Assembly (NCBI GenBank): GCA_951213105.1
Contig: OX578137.1
Location: 59,086,236-59,150,235, forward strand
Source: Amaurobius ferox
Lineage: Eukaryota; Arthropoda; Arachnida; Araneae; Amaurobiidae
Length of the DNA: 64,000 nt
Direction of reading: 5' to 3'
Part shown: positions 44,295 through 55,616 of the stretch, in pieces
Position numbering within the stretch: the stretch's first letter is position 1
Layout: the number at the start of each line of letters is the position of its first letter
The notes under the pieces: generated by a model
The model's input: only the letters and a program-made list of their open reading frames with translations
Told to the model about the DNA's origin: nothing
The model's database searches: none
Made by a program: the position numbers and the translations under genes

Positions 44295-44676
44295 GCCAAC
44301 GGCCGTACCGTGCTGAAAACACCGGTTCTCGTTAGATCACCGAAGTCAAGCAGCATCGGGCGCGGTTAGTACTTGGTGGGTGACCACCTCGGAACACCGC
44401 GTGCTGTTGGCCATCTCGAGTGCGGTATCCCCGTGGTTTGCGCGCTAAGATTTGCACGCTGCCACAAATGCCGCCGTGTTCATGCGGAGTACGATCACGT
44501 TAAACATGTGGGTCCGTAAGTCCTTCCGAGAGGTTGGTGGTAGGGGAAGGAGGGTACGGTCCCTGTGGATGCCTCCCCCACTGGGTTCCGGTCTAAATTG
44601 GGTGGCACTTCCCGGCCGTCCATACAGTTACCTTACACCTTTCTGGTAGGTCGGACGGTCTGGGTCTCAACAACAA
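44295..44676 (+). mobile_element. 5S rRNA-derived SINE, copy 1
   Basis: The first ~118 bp (44295-44412) are a recognisable arthropod-type 5S rRNA, from GCCAACGGCCGTACC to GCGTGCTGTTGGC. It includes the intermediate element and box C region with GGGCGCGGTTAGTACTTGG, but with one base missing in TTGGTGGGTGAC compared with the usual TTGGATGGGTGAC. A ~265-bp GC-rich body unrelated to 5S follows, ending GTCTCAACAAC. Flanks on both sides read ACAAAATAAAGGGTA. Copies 1 and 3 share the missing base and nearly the whole body. Pol III transcription from the internal 5S promoter and LINE-driven mobility are inferred. Confidence 0.93.
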
Positions 44677-44690
44677 CAAAATAAAGGGTA

Positions 44691-45076
44691 GCCAACGGCC
44701 CTACCGTGATGAAAACACCTAATCTCGTTAAATCACCGAAGTAAAGCAGCATCGGGCGCGGTTAGTACTTGGGTGGGTGACTACCTGGGAACACCGCGTG
44801 CTTTTGGCACATTTCGGGCACGGTAGCCCGGTGGTTTGCGCGCTGAATGTGTAAGCTGCCACAACTGCCGCCGTGTTCATGCGGAGTACGATCGCGTTAA
44901 ACATGTGGGTCCGTAAGTCCTTCCGAGAGGTTGGTGGAAGGGGAAGGAAGGTACGGTCCCTGTGAATGCCTCCTCCACTGGGTGCGGGTCTAAATTGGGA
45001 AGCACTTCCCGGCCGTCCAAACGGTTACCATACACCTTTCTGGTAGGTCAGACGGTCTGGCTCTCAACAACAACAA
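44691..45076 (+). mobile_element. 5S rRNA-derived SINE, copy 2 (older subfamily, tandem to copy 1)
   Basis: 5S head 44691-44808, then the same body. It differs from copies 1 and 3 at many positions, for example ATGAAAACACCTAATC in the head, but keeps the box C length (TTGGGTGGGTGAC). It ends in (CAA)n and is followed by the third AAAATAAAGGGTA copy at about 45078-45090. Confidence 0.93.
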
Positions 45077-45114
45077 CAAAATAAAGGGTATTATTCTCAA
45101 AACACTGACGTATT

Positions 45115-46078
45115 ACTTTCCTTATATACATAATATATAAGAAAGTATTGTGACGGGGTCGAGAATTCGAATTCGAGTTTTCAACGGGAGATCACGTTTC
45201 AAGCATACCTGATCAAGAATCGAACATTTTTGAGGTGATGCCTCTGTGTGTGTGTGTGTGTGTGCGTGAAAGTATGCGTGTGTGTGTGTTTGGGTGTGTG
45301 TGTGTTAGTGAGTCTGTGAAGGCGATATTTCACGAACGAATGGAGCGATTCGAATGAAATTTGGGACAAAAATCACAATCCGTGAATACTGGAAATCTAT
45401 TGTTTTAAAACACAATCGAATGTTCAGAACTCCCTTCACTTTTCGAGTGAAATTTTGAAAAAATTATCAAAAAATCAGAACCTTTAATAAAGTTACGCAA
45501 ATAGACATTTCTTATGTAACTTTTCCTTAGAAAACGCTTAGCATAAACTTCAAAACGTTCTCGAGATATTGCACATTTTTTTAAAAAAATTTCTCAAAAT
45601 ACCCATAAATTAAAGAAAATATATTAATTGTTGAGAAACATGCTCACTTTTCATATGTAATGTCATGCGATAAATTGGGTGACATCATTCTCGTGGATCT
45701 AGCTCATTCCACTCATGAGAAAAGATACTTTGAGTAATACTTTTGTATTTGAACGCCAATAATCATTTATCTGCTATAACGTCATTTATCTGCTGCAAGA
45801 ATAACTTTTCTCCGGCCTTAACGCTTGGCGAGATTTTGGTGTCGAATTTGGCGGAATGCCGCCAACTTGGCGACTTTTTAAACGTTGCCAAATTAACGAA
45901 AATCTCGTCAAATGGATAAGATGACACTGAGCCAATGAAAATGACTACTAATTGACGAGCATTCAATAGCTTGGAAAGAATATAAATATCTACTACAAGA
46001 ACAACCTATTTTTTATTGTAAAAGTAGTAAATTCATTGCATTATAAAAGGAAAGTCATGTGTTGCCTACATGAGATTT
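45115..46078 (-). mobile_element. HINE/Helitron2-like repeat, copy E (full length, minus)
   Basis: Reads in reverse: terminal hairpin at 45115-45155, GACGGGGTCGAGAATTCGAATTCG, (TG)n at about 45245-45310, the GCCGCCAACTTGGCGAC block, and the start signature CATGTGTTGCCTACATGAGAT at 46055-46075. Uninterrupted at the hAT target position. Confidence 0.85.
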
Positions 46079-46589
46079 CTTTACAATTCATTTTTGCTCG
46101 TATCACTTTAACTACTCTCCTTTTTTGTTCAGACACTCCTACTCTTTTTGTTCAGACATTCCAACTATTTTTATCCAGACGTGATTTGTCTTGCTGGGAT
46201 ATTCCTGTTGTATTTTGAAGCATACCAATCCTGTGTTATTATTATTCGTTTCGGATTGGCTGAACTGTTTTTCATGCTGCTTTCTGATTGGTTCTCTCTT
46301 AAGTCAAGTCTTGGGCATATAATAATCCTGCTTTTTCCTTCAGCGCTTATTCGTATTTTTGACTTTCGGATTTATTAGCTCTTTTGCACAAACGAAGGGG
46401 ATCCAAAATGTCCTTGAAACAGCTGTATACTGCTTATTTTGTTATTTGTGCTAATTTACGTTGCTCTATTTTCCTTATCGCTATAAGAATATTTTAGGTT
46501 ACTAAGGAATCGATGTGTGTGAATATCGTCCCAAATAGTTCTAAATGAGACCAAAACATAAAATAACTAAAACCCTATTTCGAAATTTA
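46079..46589. other. unassigned sequence
   Basis: Includes a short TTTTTGTTCAGACA duplication (about 46120-46160). Open frames here have no recognisable domain. Confidence 0.3.
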
Positions 46590-47265
46590 AAAAAAGGTGA
46601 AGTAGACAGCACATGAATTTTCTTGCAGACTCATATTCACGTTCTCTTTATTTCTTCAATAATTCATTAAATCGAGTTTAATTGCAAAATATAACAACCA
46701 ACATCACTTTATATTACATTGAATTTGCACTTATACTTTAATTTTCGTTTTCATTGGGTAACTGAACTTATTCTCAAAAGTGGTGTGGCGAACATGCAAA
46801 AAAACAAAATAAAATTTCTCGAGAACGGCTAGTCTTAGAATAATGGGGTTGATCTTATATCTTATTTTTTACCGTCAAAAATTAAGTATAAAACAAGCAT
46901 TTAGTTGATATATTTGAGCACACAAAATATTTTATTTTAGAATTTTACGTTCATTTTTTCTTAATTGTACCAAATCTAATCAGTAACAGGATACCCCACA
47001 AGTGACTTATCTACCAAATTTTGTGAAATTTGGTCTATTAGTTTTTAGATCGAGTGGATATAGCCATTTTTGGCGGACCATTTCTCAAAACAAGGCAGGT
47101 TCTTTTTTCCCGAATTGTACCAAAATAGTGTTAACGTCCCGCTAAAAATAGTGTTTTCGTGTTCTAGAGGTCTCAAAACGTATATATCTGTCGAAAACTA
47201 GAGTTGCGATTTTCGACAGGATTCCAATATTTTCCATATACTTTACCATGTATTGCAGGGAAAGT
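46590..47265 (+). mobile_element. HINE/Helitron2-like repeat, diverged copy F
   Basis: Starts with a diverged GGTGAAGTAGACAGCACATGA, contains TTTCTCGAGAACGGCT, and ends ACTTTACCATGTATTGCAGGGAAAGT. The CAGGGAAAGT end groups it with copy B2. Confidence 0.65.
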
Positions 47266-47392
47266 AAAATCTGACAGCGAGTCTCTAGGTGTTGAAGTGC
47301 ATATGTATCGAATTTCATGTTATGACGCTTAGATTTCCCTCTACAGACTGCACAGACACATGCAGAGATTTCTCTTTATTATTATTACGAAA

Positions 47393-47977
47393 CGTATCCT
47401 AAGGAATCCTGGGTGTACGCGCAGGATGCAAGAATAAGTCCATGGATATCTTGCGTTTATTCACAAGCACAAAGCAATCAGGAACAATAGACAATCAAAC
47501 AGCACTTAAATGCTCCACTAATGTTACAGAATAAGCGATATCATTCTCAAAATGTTGACGAAAATAATTTCACAAAACTACTGCTACTATTCTCAAAGCA
47601 TTGACAAAAATCACAGTTTACTGCATCTCGTATATTGTGAACTTATCAACTCCACTGCAACGGAGGTGTGAGTCCATTCTATAGTCTCTTCATAAAAACT
47701 TCTGGAAATCTCTATATCTCAAAGAATAATCGTTCTATCGAGAAGTTTTTGAACATTCTCGAAGTTGCCAAATGCCGCGCCAAATTGGCGATAAATTGCC
47801 AAATCTGTCAACCCATCCTTTGACTCGAAATTTTAGCAACCATAGAGTGATGTCAGAGAAAGAATGTTCGTACCCCTGTTTTCTGCAGAAAACACTCCGA
47901 TGACACCGTTTGGTCCGCGATAGAGTCGAAAGACAAGACTGGAGACGTCAGTGAGATAATGTTACACGTTCGCAACA
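47393..47977 (-). mobile_element. solo LTR, minus strand (TSD TTAT)
   Basis: In reverse it begins TGTTGCGAACG (47977) and ends TTTCGTAATA (47393; the expected CA end is mutated to TA). Four-base duplications TTAT flank it (47389-47392 and 47978-47981). It aligns along its whole length with 63108-63684. It contains TTGGCGAT blocks and GTGAATAAACGCAAG, a poly(A)-signal region. It belongs to a different family from the 19.2-kb Gypsy element. Confidence 0.85.
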
Positions 47978-47981
47978 TTAT

Positions 47982-48694
47982 GTAAAAATAGCTTCCTTAA
48001 CAAAGCAAAATAAAATATTTTAGAAAATTTAGCGCATTGCTACATTTTATAGAATCCTGGCAACACTCTGGAAAATAGCACTACGAAGCAACCGTAATAT
48101 TTTTATTAGCCACAGATATGTCGTGCTTTCAGCATGAGAACAATTCTAAGAATACGTTTACTACCTACAGAGAAAAATCACTTTGCAAAATTGAGACCCC
48201 AATATCAAATTTTCATTTCTGTCTCAGTAATCTTTCAAGATATACGCCAACACCAGCAGAAAAGCATGTCACGCACATTGTACATTTTCATTCCCTTCGT
48301 TGTCTTTGTAAAACGTGATAAGCATTTTGCAACATGAAAACTTTTGAGTGCATCTTCTATTGTGCATATTTTCTTTCCATGGATTTTACTCGCGTAAGAG
48401 GCGCATTTCAAGTAGTTAGGAATCCCTTAGAGGTATTTCCGAATTTGAATCTTTCACTTTAAAACGGTGGTATGTTCCTAAAAGCTTTGTTAAAAGTGCG
48501 TTTACCTGCAAATTTCTACCAGCATTATGTTGTTTAGCAGCATTACGTTGAAAATTGACGCATGCTGTTTGATAATCGAATTGTTGATTTTGAAAGGGAT
48601 ATAAATCGTAATATTCGCAATTTTAACTTGCTAATATGGTTTTATTACTAGAAATCAATTAGATCATCTATGTTTTTACTAACATTTTTGAAAC
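47982..48694. other. unassigned sequence
   Basis: Two overlapping open frames of ~66 codons at 48118-48337 show no recognisable domain. No repeat identified. Confidence 0.3.
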
Positions 48695-49575
48695 ACCTGT
48701 TTCTCCTGATCTACCATAGATAGAGCTTAGACAATGGCTGATATGGATTCAGCATCGAATTTCGAAGAAGGTAGGAGTTTACTAAGAATTTCCAATTTTG
48801 ACTAATTTTCCATTTCCGGATAAAAAAAAATTATTTTCTATGAAACAACTATTTTTCAGAATTGACTATAAATGAAGGTTCGACTATAACTGGCATGGAT
48901 TCGGCAGCCATTTCGGGAATAGATAGGGTGTCTCACTAAGAATTTCCATTTCCAATTGCTCTTCAAATTCCGCTTCAAAACTTTTTCTTGAAATATTTAT
49001 TTTTAGGATTGGTTATAGATAGGGTTCAGACAAAGACTGATAGGGATTTTGCCTCATATTCTGGAATAGATAGTGTGGCTTACTAAAAATTCTATTTCTA
49101 GTTGCTTTTCAACTTTCTCTTCAAAACTTTTTCTTAACACATTTACTTTCAGGGTTGGTTATAGATAGATTTGAGATAAAGATTTATATGGGTTTAACAG
49201 TAAATATTGCAGGGGATAGGATAATTTACTAAATATTTTTACTTCTGATAATGAAGATATCCCCTTCTATTCAAAAATTCGCATTTTCGTTAAAACATAT
49301 ATATATTTTTCAAGATGGGATACCGATAGAGCTTAGATGGTGGTTGATATGGATTTAGCAACAAATTCCAGCAGGACTAGGAATCTCCCTACAGATTTCC
49401 ACTTCCAATGTATGAATGTATGTTCCAATTAAAAATTTTATATTTTCCTTGCAAACTTGTTTCACAGTATTCGCTATAGATGGAGCTTAGATGATGACTG
49501 ACATGGATTCAGCATAAAATTTTGCAGGAGTTTGGGGATTTACTAATGATTTTCGGTTCTGGATATGTCACTTCC
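48695..49575 (+). repeat. minisatellite array, 6-7 units of ~130-140 bp
   Basis: Units contain ATAGATAGAGCTTAGA(C/T)xATGxCTGATATGGATTCAGCA, then TTTACTAA.AATTTCCA(C/T)TTC.. . Spacing runs about 130-140 bp, with divergence between units. It is the longest array of the family also seen at 5155-5550 and 30430-30885. Confidence 0.75.
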
Positions 49576-49745
49576 GGTTCGCATGACTGTTCTAAACAAA
49601 TGCCCAAAGGTTAATTAAAGGTCTTAAAAGTCGCGTTAAAAATGTACACATCACACACTACCATATGCAGGTTCCTTCATAATTGTTTTGTATAATTAAA
49701 AGATGATGATCTAATGGATGTAAGAAGGACGAAAATCAGAGAATC

Positions 49746-49912
49746 TGCAGCAGCCGACTCTGCTTCTGCCAAAAGACATCCATCGAAGATGTTTGGAACC
49801 TGTACCCGAATTATAAGTTCGGAGGAGAAGCTGGCGTTTGCTCTAAACTTATAATGTCGGTCTTGTAAGCACGAAGTCCCGAGTTCGGGCCTGGCGACTC
49901 TCAATCGCTACA
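49746..49912 (+). repeat. left LTR of the TRIM-like element
   Basis: 167 bp. It contains a perfect CCGAATTATAAGTTCGG near-palindrome, and a tRNA-like 3' half (GTCTTGTAAGC, then GAGTTCGGGCC, a box B-like word). Confidence 0.8.
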
Positions 49913-50169
49913 ATGGTTACCCGAGCAATGGATATACGAGCACTAAAAAACCTTCTGTCTCCAACGATCTCACCTCTCAACACGAGATGGCAGCACCACG
50001 CTTAACCTGAGGCACCCACCACTCCCTTTCTAGTTGACCACGACTAACGTCACACCCGAGGCGACACGCCTCCCGGCCATTCAGTCCCTCAACTGAGTTT
50101 CGGATGAAGACACGCGGGGGTTATCTGGAATGGCCCCCTCTTCGCCGAAATTCTCATCAGGGGGGAGTG

Positions 50170-50336
50170 TGCGGCAGACGACTCTGCTCGTCCCAAAAGA
50201 CATCCATCGAAGATGCTTGGAACCTGTACCCGAATTATAAGTTCGGAGGAGAAGCTAGCTTTTGCTCTAACCCTATAATGTCGGTCTTGTAAGCACAAGG
50301 TTCCGAGTTCGGGCCAGGCGACTCTCAATCGCTACA
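50170..50336 (+). repeat. right LTR of the TRIM-like element
   Basis: Same length as the left copy with roughly ten to fifteen substitutions, so the insertion is not recent. Confidence 0.8.
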
Positions 50337-50562
50337 AATCTAACTTCTTGATAGGTACTTGAGCTTTATGATAATTATGTACCTAACAAAGAAAAACCAA
50401 TTGCAACCACTTGTAGGGTTTTACAATACATCCCAAAAGAACATCGATTAGTTTACCTGTGGCAACCGAAATAGAATAGATACTTAAAGGTGAACTTTTA
50501 GCTTCATTAAATTAATCTATCATATCTCTTTTAACATGGCCGTTATTCTCGTATTAGTGGAT

Positions 50563-51502
50563 TTATTATTAAATTATACATTGCTCATTGTGCCGCTATA
50601 AACCCTCCAATTATTTAACTTTCGCGCGAGTTCTGTAAAGGAATTATTAATTAATATGTTACCAAAAGGATTACACCAATTTAACATTAACAATAACACA
50701 TTTATTAAAAACATAAAATACTTATTAATTTCAATTACAATAATTACATGCTTATTAATCATTTAGGGAGATAGCATGTGAAAGGAGATAGCATGTGAGA
50801 CCCTTAACCATATACCTAACGTATTTAATAACCTGTGGATATTTGAGGAACACATACCTTCAATTTGGGCCTTGTTAGCAGCACGTGGTTAATCTCGTAT
50901 ATAATTACTCGCACTAACTCGTAATGCAATGTATTCACTCCTAACTTCGTCGACCACTGCTGACTCAAACACTCCACTTCTTTCATGCTCTTAGGCTGTT
51001 CCCTCCACAAGTCATAATTAAGTATCTGCACAAGTCATCATGTCGCACCAATATTCATCAGTGTCCAACCAGTCGTTATTAAGTCATATCAGTATCTCTC
51101 TACTCGTTCTTAAGTCATCCCCAGTATCTGCACATATTAGTATCCCTTTCGTCGTTCTCTTCGATCACAGGTTGTGGCTATCTTTTCCCCTCCTTTTACG
51201 GGGGTGTCATTATCCTCCTTGCTTTCATTTGTAGCATTGAGAGTGACGCAACAAGCCCCTTTTTCCATTGGTTACTTATTTAACCAATGGAACCATTCCA
51301 CATCCTCGTAAGGGCCAGCTCGGCCCCCTTGTCTTGGCGCCACTAAATTTATGATTTTGTGACCTTTTGGGTTCACGTGTCGTAAAACTCGGCGCCATCC
51401 AGACTGGCAGTATTGTTTGCCGTTTTGGACATAATAATAAATTACACATATAAACTTGTCTCATCAAAGTGTGAGATATATTTCTGATCTCACATATCTC
51501 CC
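50563..51502. repeat. 940-bp tandem duplication, unit 1
   Basis: Begins TTATTATTAAATT at 50563 and runs to the identical start of unit 2 at 51503. It includes CGCTATAAACCCTCC, TTCGCGCGAGTTCT, GCAGCACGTGGTTAATCTCG, CTTTTACGGGGGTGTCA and GTTCACGTGTCGTAAAACTCGG, followed by CGCCATCC. No coding frame above ~80 codons; the same minor frames appear in both units. Confidence 0.9.
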
Positions 51503-52431
51503 TTATTATTAAATTGTGCATTGCTTATTGTGCCGCTATAAACCCTCCAATTATTTAACTTTCGCGCGAGTTCTATATAGGAATTATTCATTAATATGTT
51601 ACCAAAAGAATTACACCAATTTAACATTAACAATAACACATTTATTAAAAACATAAAATACTTATTAATTTCAATTACGATAATTACATGCTTATTAATC
51701 ATTTAGGAAGATAGCCTGTGAGAGGAGATAGCATGTGAGACCCTTAACCATATACCTAACGAATTTAATAACCTGTGGATATTTGGGGAATACATACCTT
51801 CAATTTGGGCCTTGTTAGCAGCACGTGGTTAATCTCGTATATAGTTACTCGCACTAACTCGTAGTGTAAAGCATCCACTCCTAACTTCGTCGACCACTGC
51901 TTACTCAAACACTACACTTATTTTATGCTGTTCTCTCCACAAGTCACAATTAAGTATCTGCACAAGTCATCATGTCGCACCACTATTCACCAGTGTCCAA
52001 CCAGCACGTTATTAAGTCATATCAGTATCTCTCTCGTCATTCTTATGTTATCACCAGTATCTGCACATATTACTATCTCTTTCGTCGTTCTCTTCGATCA
52101 CAGGTTGTAGCTATCATTTCCCCTCCTTTTACGGGGGTGTCATTTTCCCCCTTGCTTTCATTTGTAGCATTGAGAGTGACAAAACAAGCCCCTTGTTTCA
52201 TTAGTTACTTATTTAACCAATGGAACCATTCCACATCCTCGTAAGGGCCAGCCAGCTCGGCCCCCTTGTCTAGGCGCCCCTAAATTTATGATTTTGTGAC
52301 CTTTTGGGTTCACGTGTCGTAAAACTCGGCGCCATCCAAACTGGCAGTATTGTTTGCCGTTTTGGAAATAATAAATTACACATATAAACTGGTCTCATCA
52401 AAGTATGAGATTTATTTCTGGTCCCACATTA
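51503..52431. repeat. 940-bp tandem duplication, unit 2
   Basis: Matches unit 1 along its length with scattered substitutions and a few small indels. The similarity stops at about 52429 (CCCACAT). Head-to-tail arrangement with no interior rules against an ordinary LTR pair. Confidence 0.9.
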
Positions 52432-54766
52432 CCTAACATAGAACCTAACGTAGAAAATAACGTTTAGTAATTACGACGGCGTCAACGATTATGCAATTTG
52501 TTGCATAATGTAAAAAAATCATTTTTATTACTTTATTATTTATTGGAAACCTACAAAACCATTTTATTTTTCACATTACTGTCTTTCATAAAATAATACT
52601 ATCATATTATATATAATATTAGCATGTTCAATTTTGAAAAGGACGTAAATCTTGAAAACATTTTAAAAGGCATAACTCCGACAATACAAAAGTAATTTTA
52701 TATTTCTGAGCACAATCGACCAACTTGATAAGAATTAATATTTTATATATTTTAAGTTTTCAATAATTCATCAAATGGTCGAGAATAGATATTTTTGTTA
52801 TTGATTCGAAATGTTTATTTTTAGACTTAACCCCCTTTCCAAAATCAGCAATTTAAATCCAAATGTCGTTTAAGCTTGCTGCTTGAGCAACATTTCTAAC
52901 GAAAAGTGCATTATCTAAAGCATTGTGGTATTAATATTGTGATTAAATTTACGAAAGTATATGAATAAATTTAGTTTTCACGAGACATAAGAGTTTTAAG
53001 GTGTTAAAAAATAATGTACTTGACAGACTTTCGAATATTTGAAACGACCAATTACAGAATTTCTTCAGCGATTTCCAACCTTTTATACTGCCAACCAAAT
53101 GATTTGTAAGGTCTATATTAAATACATAAATATAGCAATGGATAACGGCCACAATGCTTCTGAGATAAAAGTAGCTATTTTTGACTAATTTCGACATGTT
53201 GATTATAAATGTGAGCTTAAAATTCGCGGATTAGTTCTTGTCTTCGAGATACAGTTGGGAAAATATTCTAGTTGTCATGGTAAAAAGAGTGGCACTGAGT
53301 AATTACCAAAATCTTATGGAAAATCTCCTGCAAAAATTAGAGTGCATCATGTCATTGAACCAGTGGCATAACTCGTAGTAAGTGCGGTTAAGAGATGGTA
53401 TAGGAACCTTGAAATATAAGGCCCCAAAGCGGGTTATAGAACAACACAACAATGTTTCATCAAAAGTGCTATTGCAAAATTAAAGTATTTTGTAGTTATT
53501 ATAACGATTCTACATATAATAAAACTCAGCTTCATTGGGTATTCATCACTAATTAAGCTGATTTTAACGATAAATACGAAAATAATTTTATACAAAATGT
53601 CTAAACTTATTAAATATAAATAAAAATATTACCCAAAGTTTCAAAATCAAGGGTCCCTATCAAGCGCGAGCAAGGACGAGGTCAAACGCTTGTGAGTTCG
53701 TTAAATGACAGCTATTTACTTCGCATTTGTCTTTACTTCACAGCAGAGAGTAGCACACAAAATATAAATAGTCTAAAGATCTAACGGTTTGTTAATATAA
53801 GCTGAAACAGTGATTAGTTTCTTAAACAATTTTAACACACTAACCCCCATATTTGATTATGAATCAATGATGTTTATGCTTTTCTTGTCTATTTTCCAAA
53901 TTTTTAGGGGAACCAAAAATACTATTATTTTGTTTCTGAATTTTCGACATTGCAATTATGTTGCAATTAATATTGTTGCAATACCGATGATGCAATTAAT
54001 ATTGTTCAAGTTTTATTTGGCCGAGGTTCTTGAGAGTGCGAGACCTAAGGCGGTTGCCTTGTTCGCTTTATCCTAACACCGGCCTTGCTTGAAACTTGGT
54101 ATCACAGGTTTCATTTGACATATATTCGAAATATGGCGTTATAATTGGGTGTTGTTATTGTAAATTACTAAATCTGTGCGCATTTACGACAGTATTATTC
54201 ATATGAATTTGTAGAGAATGTTATTTCCTATCAAATGGCATCTTTGAATTTGCTATACTCTATACGACGAACAAATAAATGAGGGATACATCGGTTTTTT
54301 CTGCATCTGTACACAGAGAAAGTATAATAAAAAAACGAAAGAAGTATTATTTCTTAAATGGATTGAAAAACTGAAATATATTTGAATCACGACAGCATGC
54401 ATGATATTTCGTTGCGTTTACGTCATATTACGAAATTCTTAGCTTATCCATTGAAGTGGAAATGGTTTTATTACATCCTCGTGGACTCATGTCTTTTCAA
54501 TAAAGTTTGTTTTAAGAATGCGTTTAACGTACCAAATCAAAATATTTTTCTTATATAAATCCGGTTTTTCTTTCTTATTTTCAGAGTTTTAGAAGCAATT
54601 CGATTTATTTAAACTATTTATCAATATCGGCTTATAACCAATTGTGTAATTGCGTAACGAACAGAAACTAACGTACAGAAAGGATACAATTTTACAGATC
54701 TGTTATTGATATCAATAGAATGCATTATTATTTTTTGTATTAAAGAATATTGGATGGTGTTTGGGA
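52432..54766. other. unassigned AT-rich sequence
   Basis: No gene, tandem array or familiar transposon end recognised. Small open frames (52949-53197 minus, 53810-54076 plus) have no domain I know. Confidence 0.35.
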
Positions 54767-55222
54767 ATGTATAGTAAAACCATTATTAAACTAAAGGCCA
54801 GTTTGTTAAAAATGGAATTAAATTCACCTACCAAGGAGAAAATTACATCAGAACTATTTATAACTACCTTTAAAAACAAAAATTTTGACGACATGCCAAT
54901 CAGATCTTATATCAAAAACTTAGCACATCTCATGCCAATACCTAATATGGATGTTACACTGATTTATAAATTTGTACAAACCAATGGAAGAAAAATCTTT
55001 AATTACAACCGAATAAGTAAAAACATCAATGAATTCAAACGTAATGTATGTAAATGCCAAATCAGCCCATATCTCAATTCTCATCATGGACATATTATCA
55101 CAGAAGACCTCAATATTGTAGATAATTCACAACAAAATTCCATTCTTCAACATGGCACTATATTCAGAATACAGGAATATAAAAATATTGAAAACGACTT
55201 TGAACAAGATCTGAAGAAGTTT

Positions 55223-55238
55223 ACATACAAACTCGCCG
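55223..55238. repeat. SINE target duplication, left (ACATACAAACTCGCCG)
   Basis: Exact 16-bp match to 55617-55632, with the first base possibly shared with the SINE tail. The length and the A-rich start fit target-primed reverse transcription. Confidence 0.95.
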
Positions 55239-55616
55239 GCCAACGGCCGTACCGTGCTGAAAACACCGGTTCTCGTTAGATCACCGAAGTCAAGCAGCAT
55301 CGGGCGCGGTTAGTACTTGGTGGGTGACCACCTCGGAACACCGCGTGCTGTTGGCCATCTCGGGTGCGGTATCCCCGTGGTTTGCGCGCTAGATTTGTAC
55401 GCTACCACAAATGCCGCCGTGTTCATGCGGAGTACGATCACGTTAAACATGTGGGTCCGTAAGTCCTTCCGAGAGGTTGGTGGTAGGGGAAGGAGGGTAC
55501 GGTCCCTGTGGATGCCTCCCCCACTGGGTTCCGGTCTAAATTGGGTGGGGACTTCCCGGTCGTCCATACAGTTACCTTACACCTTTCTGGTAGGTCGGAC
55601 GGTCTGGGTCTCAACA
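55239..55616 (+). mobile_element. 5S rRNA-derived SINE, copy 3 (nested in an RT gene)
   Basis: 5S head at 55239-55355, matching copy 1 exactly as far as I can compare and with the same missing base in box C. The body to 55616 ends GGTCTCAACA. It is flanked by a perfect 16-bp TSD. The inserted DNA leaves open frames running from the RT into the SINE and back out, which is chance. Confidence 0.96.

Larger units (their letters stand above)
49746..50336 (+). mobile_element. TRIM-like miniature LTR retrotransposon (591 bp)
   Basis: Two 167-bp direct repeats (49746-49912 and 50170-50336, constant offset 424) start TGC(A/G)GCAG and end CGCTACA, giving TG...CA termini. AATC precedes the left one (49742-49745) and follows the right one (50337-50340). 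TGGTTACCCGAGCAATGG starts two bases after the left repeat, a PBS-like position. A G-rich tract, AGGGGGGAG, ends two bases before the right repeat, a PPT position. The 257-bp interior has no open frame. Each feature alone is modest; together they fit a terminal-repeat retrotransposon in miniature. Confidence 0.8.

Noticed and set aside
44295..44412. 5S rRNA gene (also 44691-44808 and 55239-55355)
   Set aside because: The 5S part is joined in all three places to the same non-5S body, lacks the usual terminator spacing, has a base missing in box C in two copies, and is flanked by TSDs. These are SINE heads, not rRNA genes.
44452..44649. Frames inside the 5S SINE bodies (also 55310-55620)
   Set aside because: The body is non-coding; frames exist because it is GC-rich, and they break in the older copy.
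49840..49912. tRNA-Thr gene
   Set aside because: Only a 3' half-like segment is present, no acceptor stem closes, and it lies inside a repeated LTR.
50563..52431. LTR pair with a missing interior
   Set aside because: Units adjoin directly, have no TG/CA ends at the limits of similarity, no PBS/PPT, and no TSD. Tandem duplication fits better.
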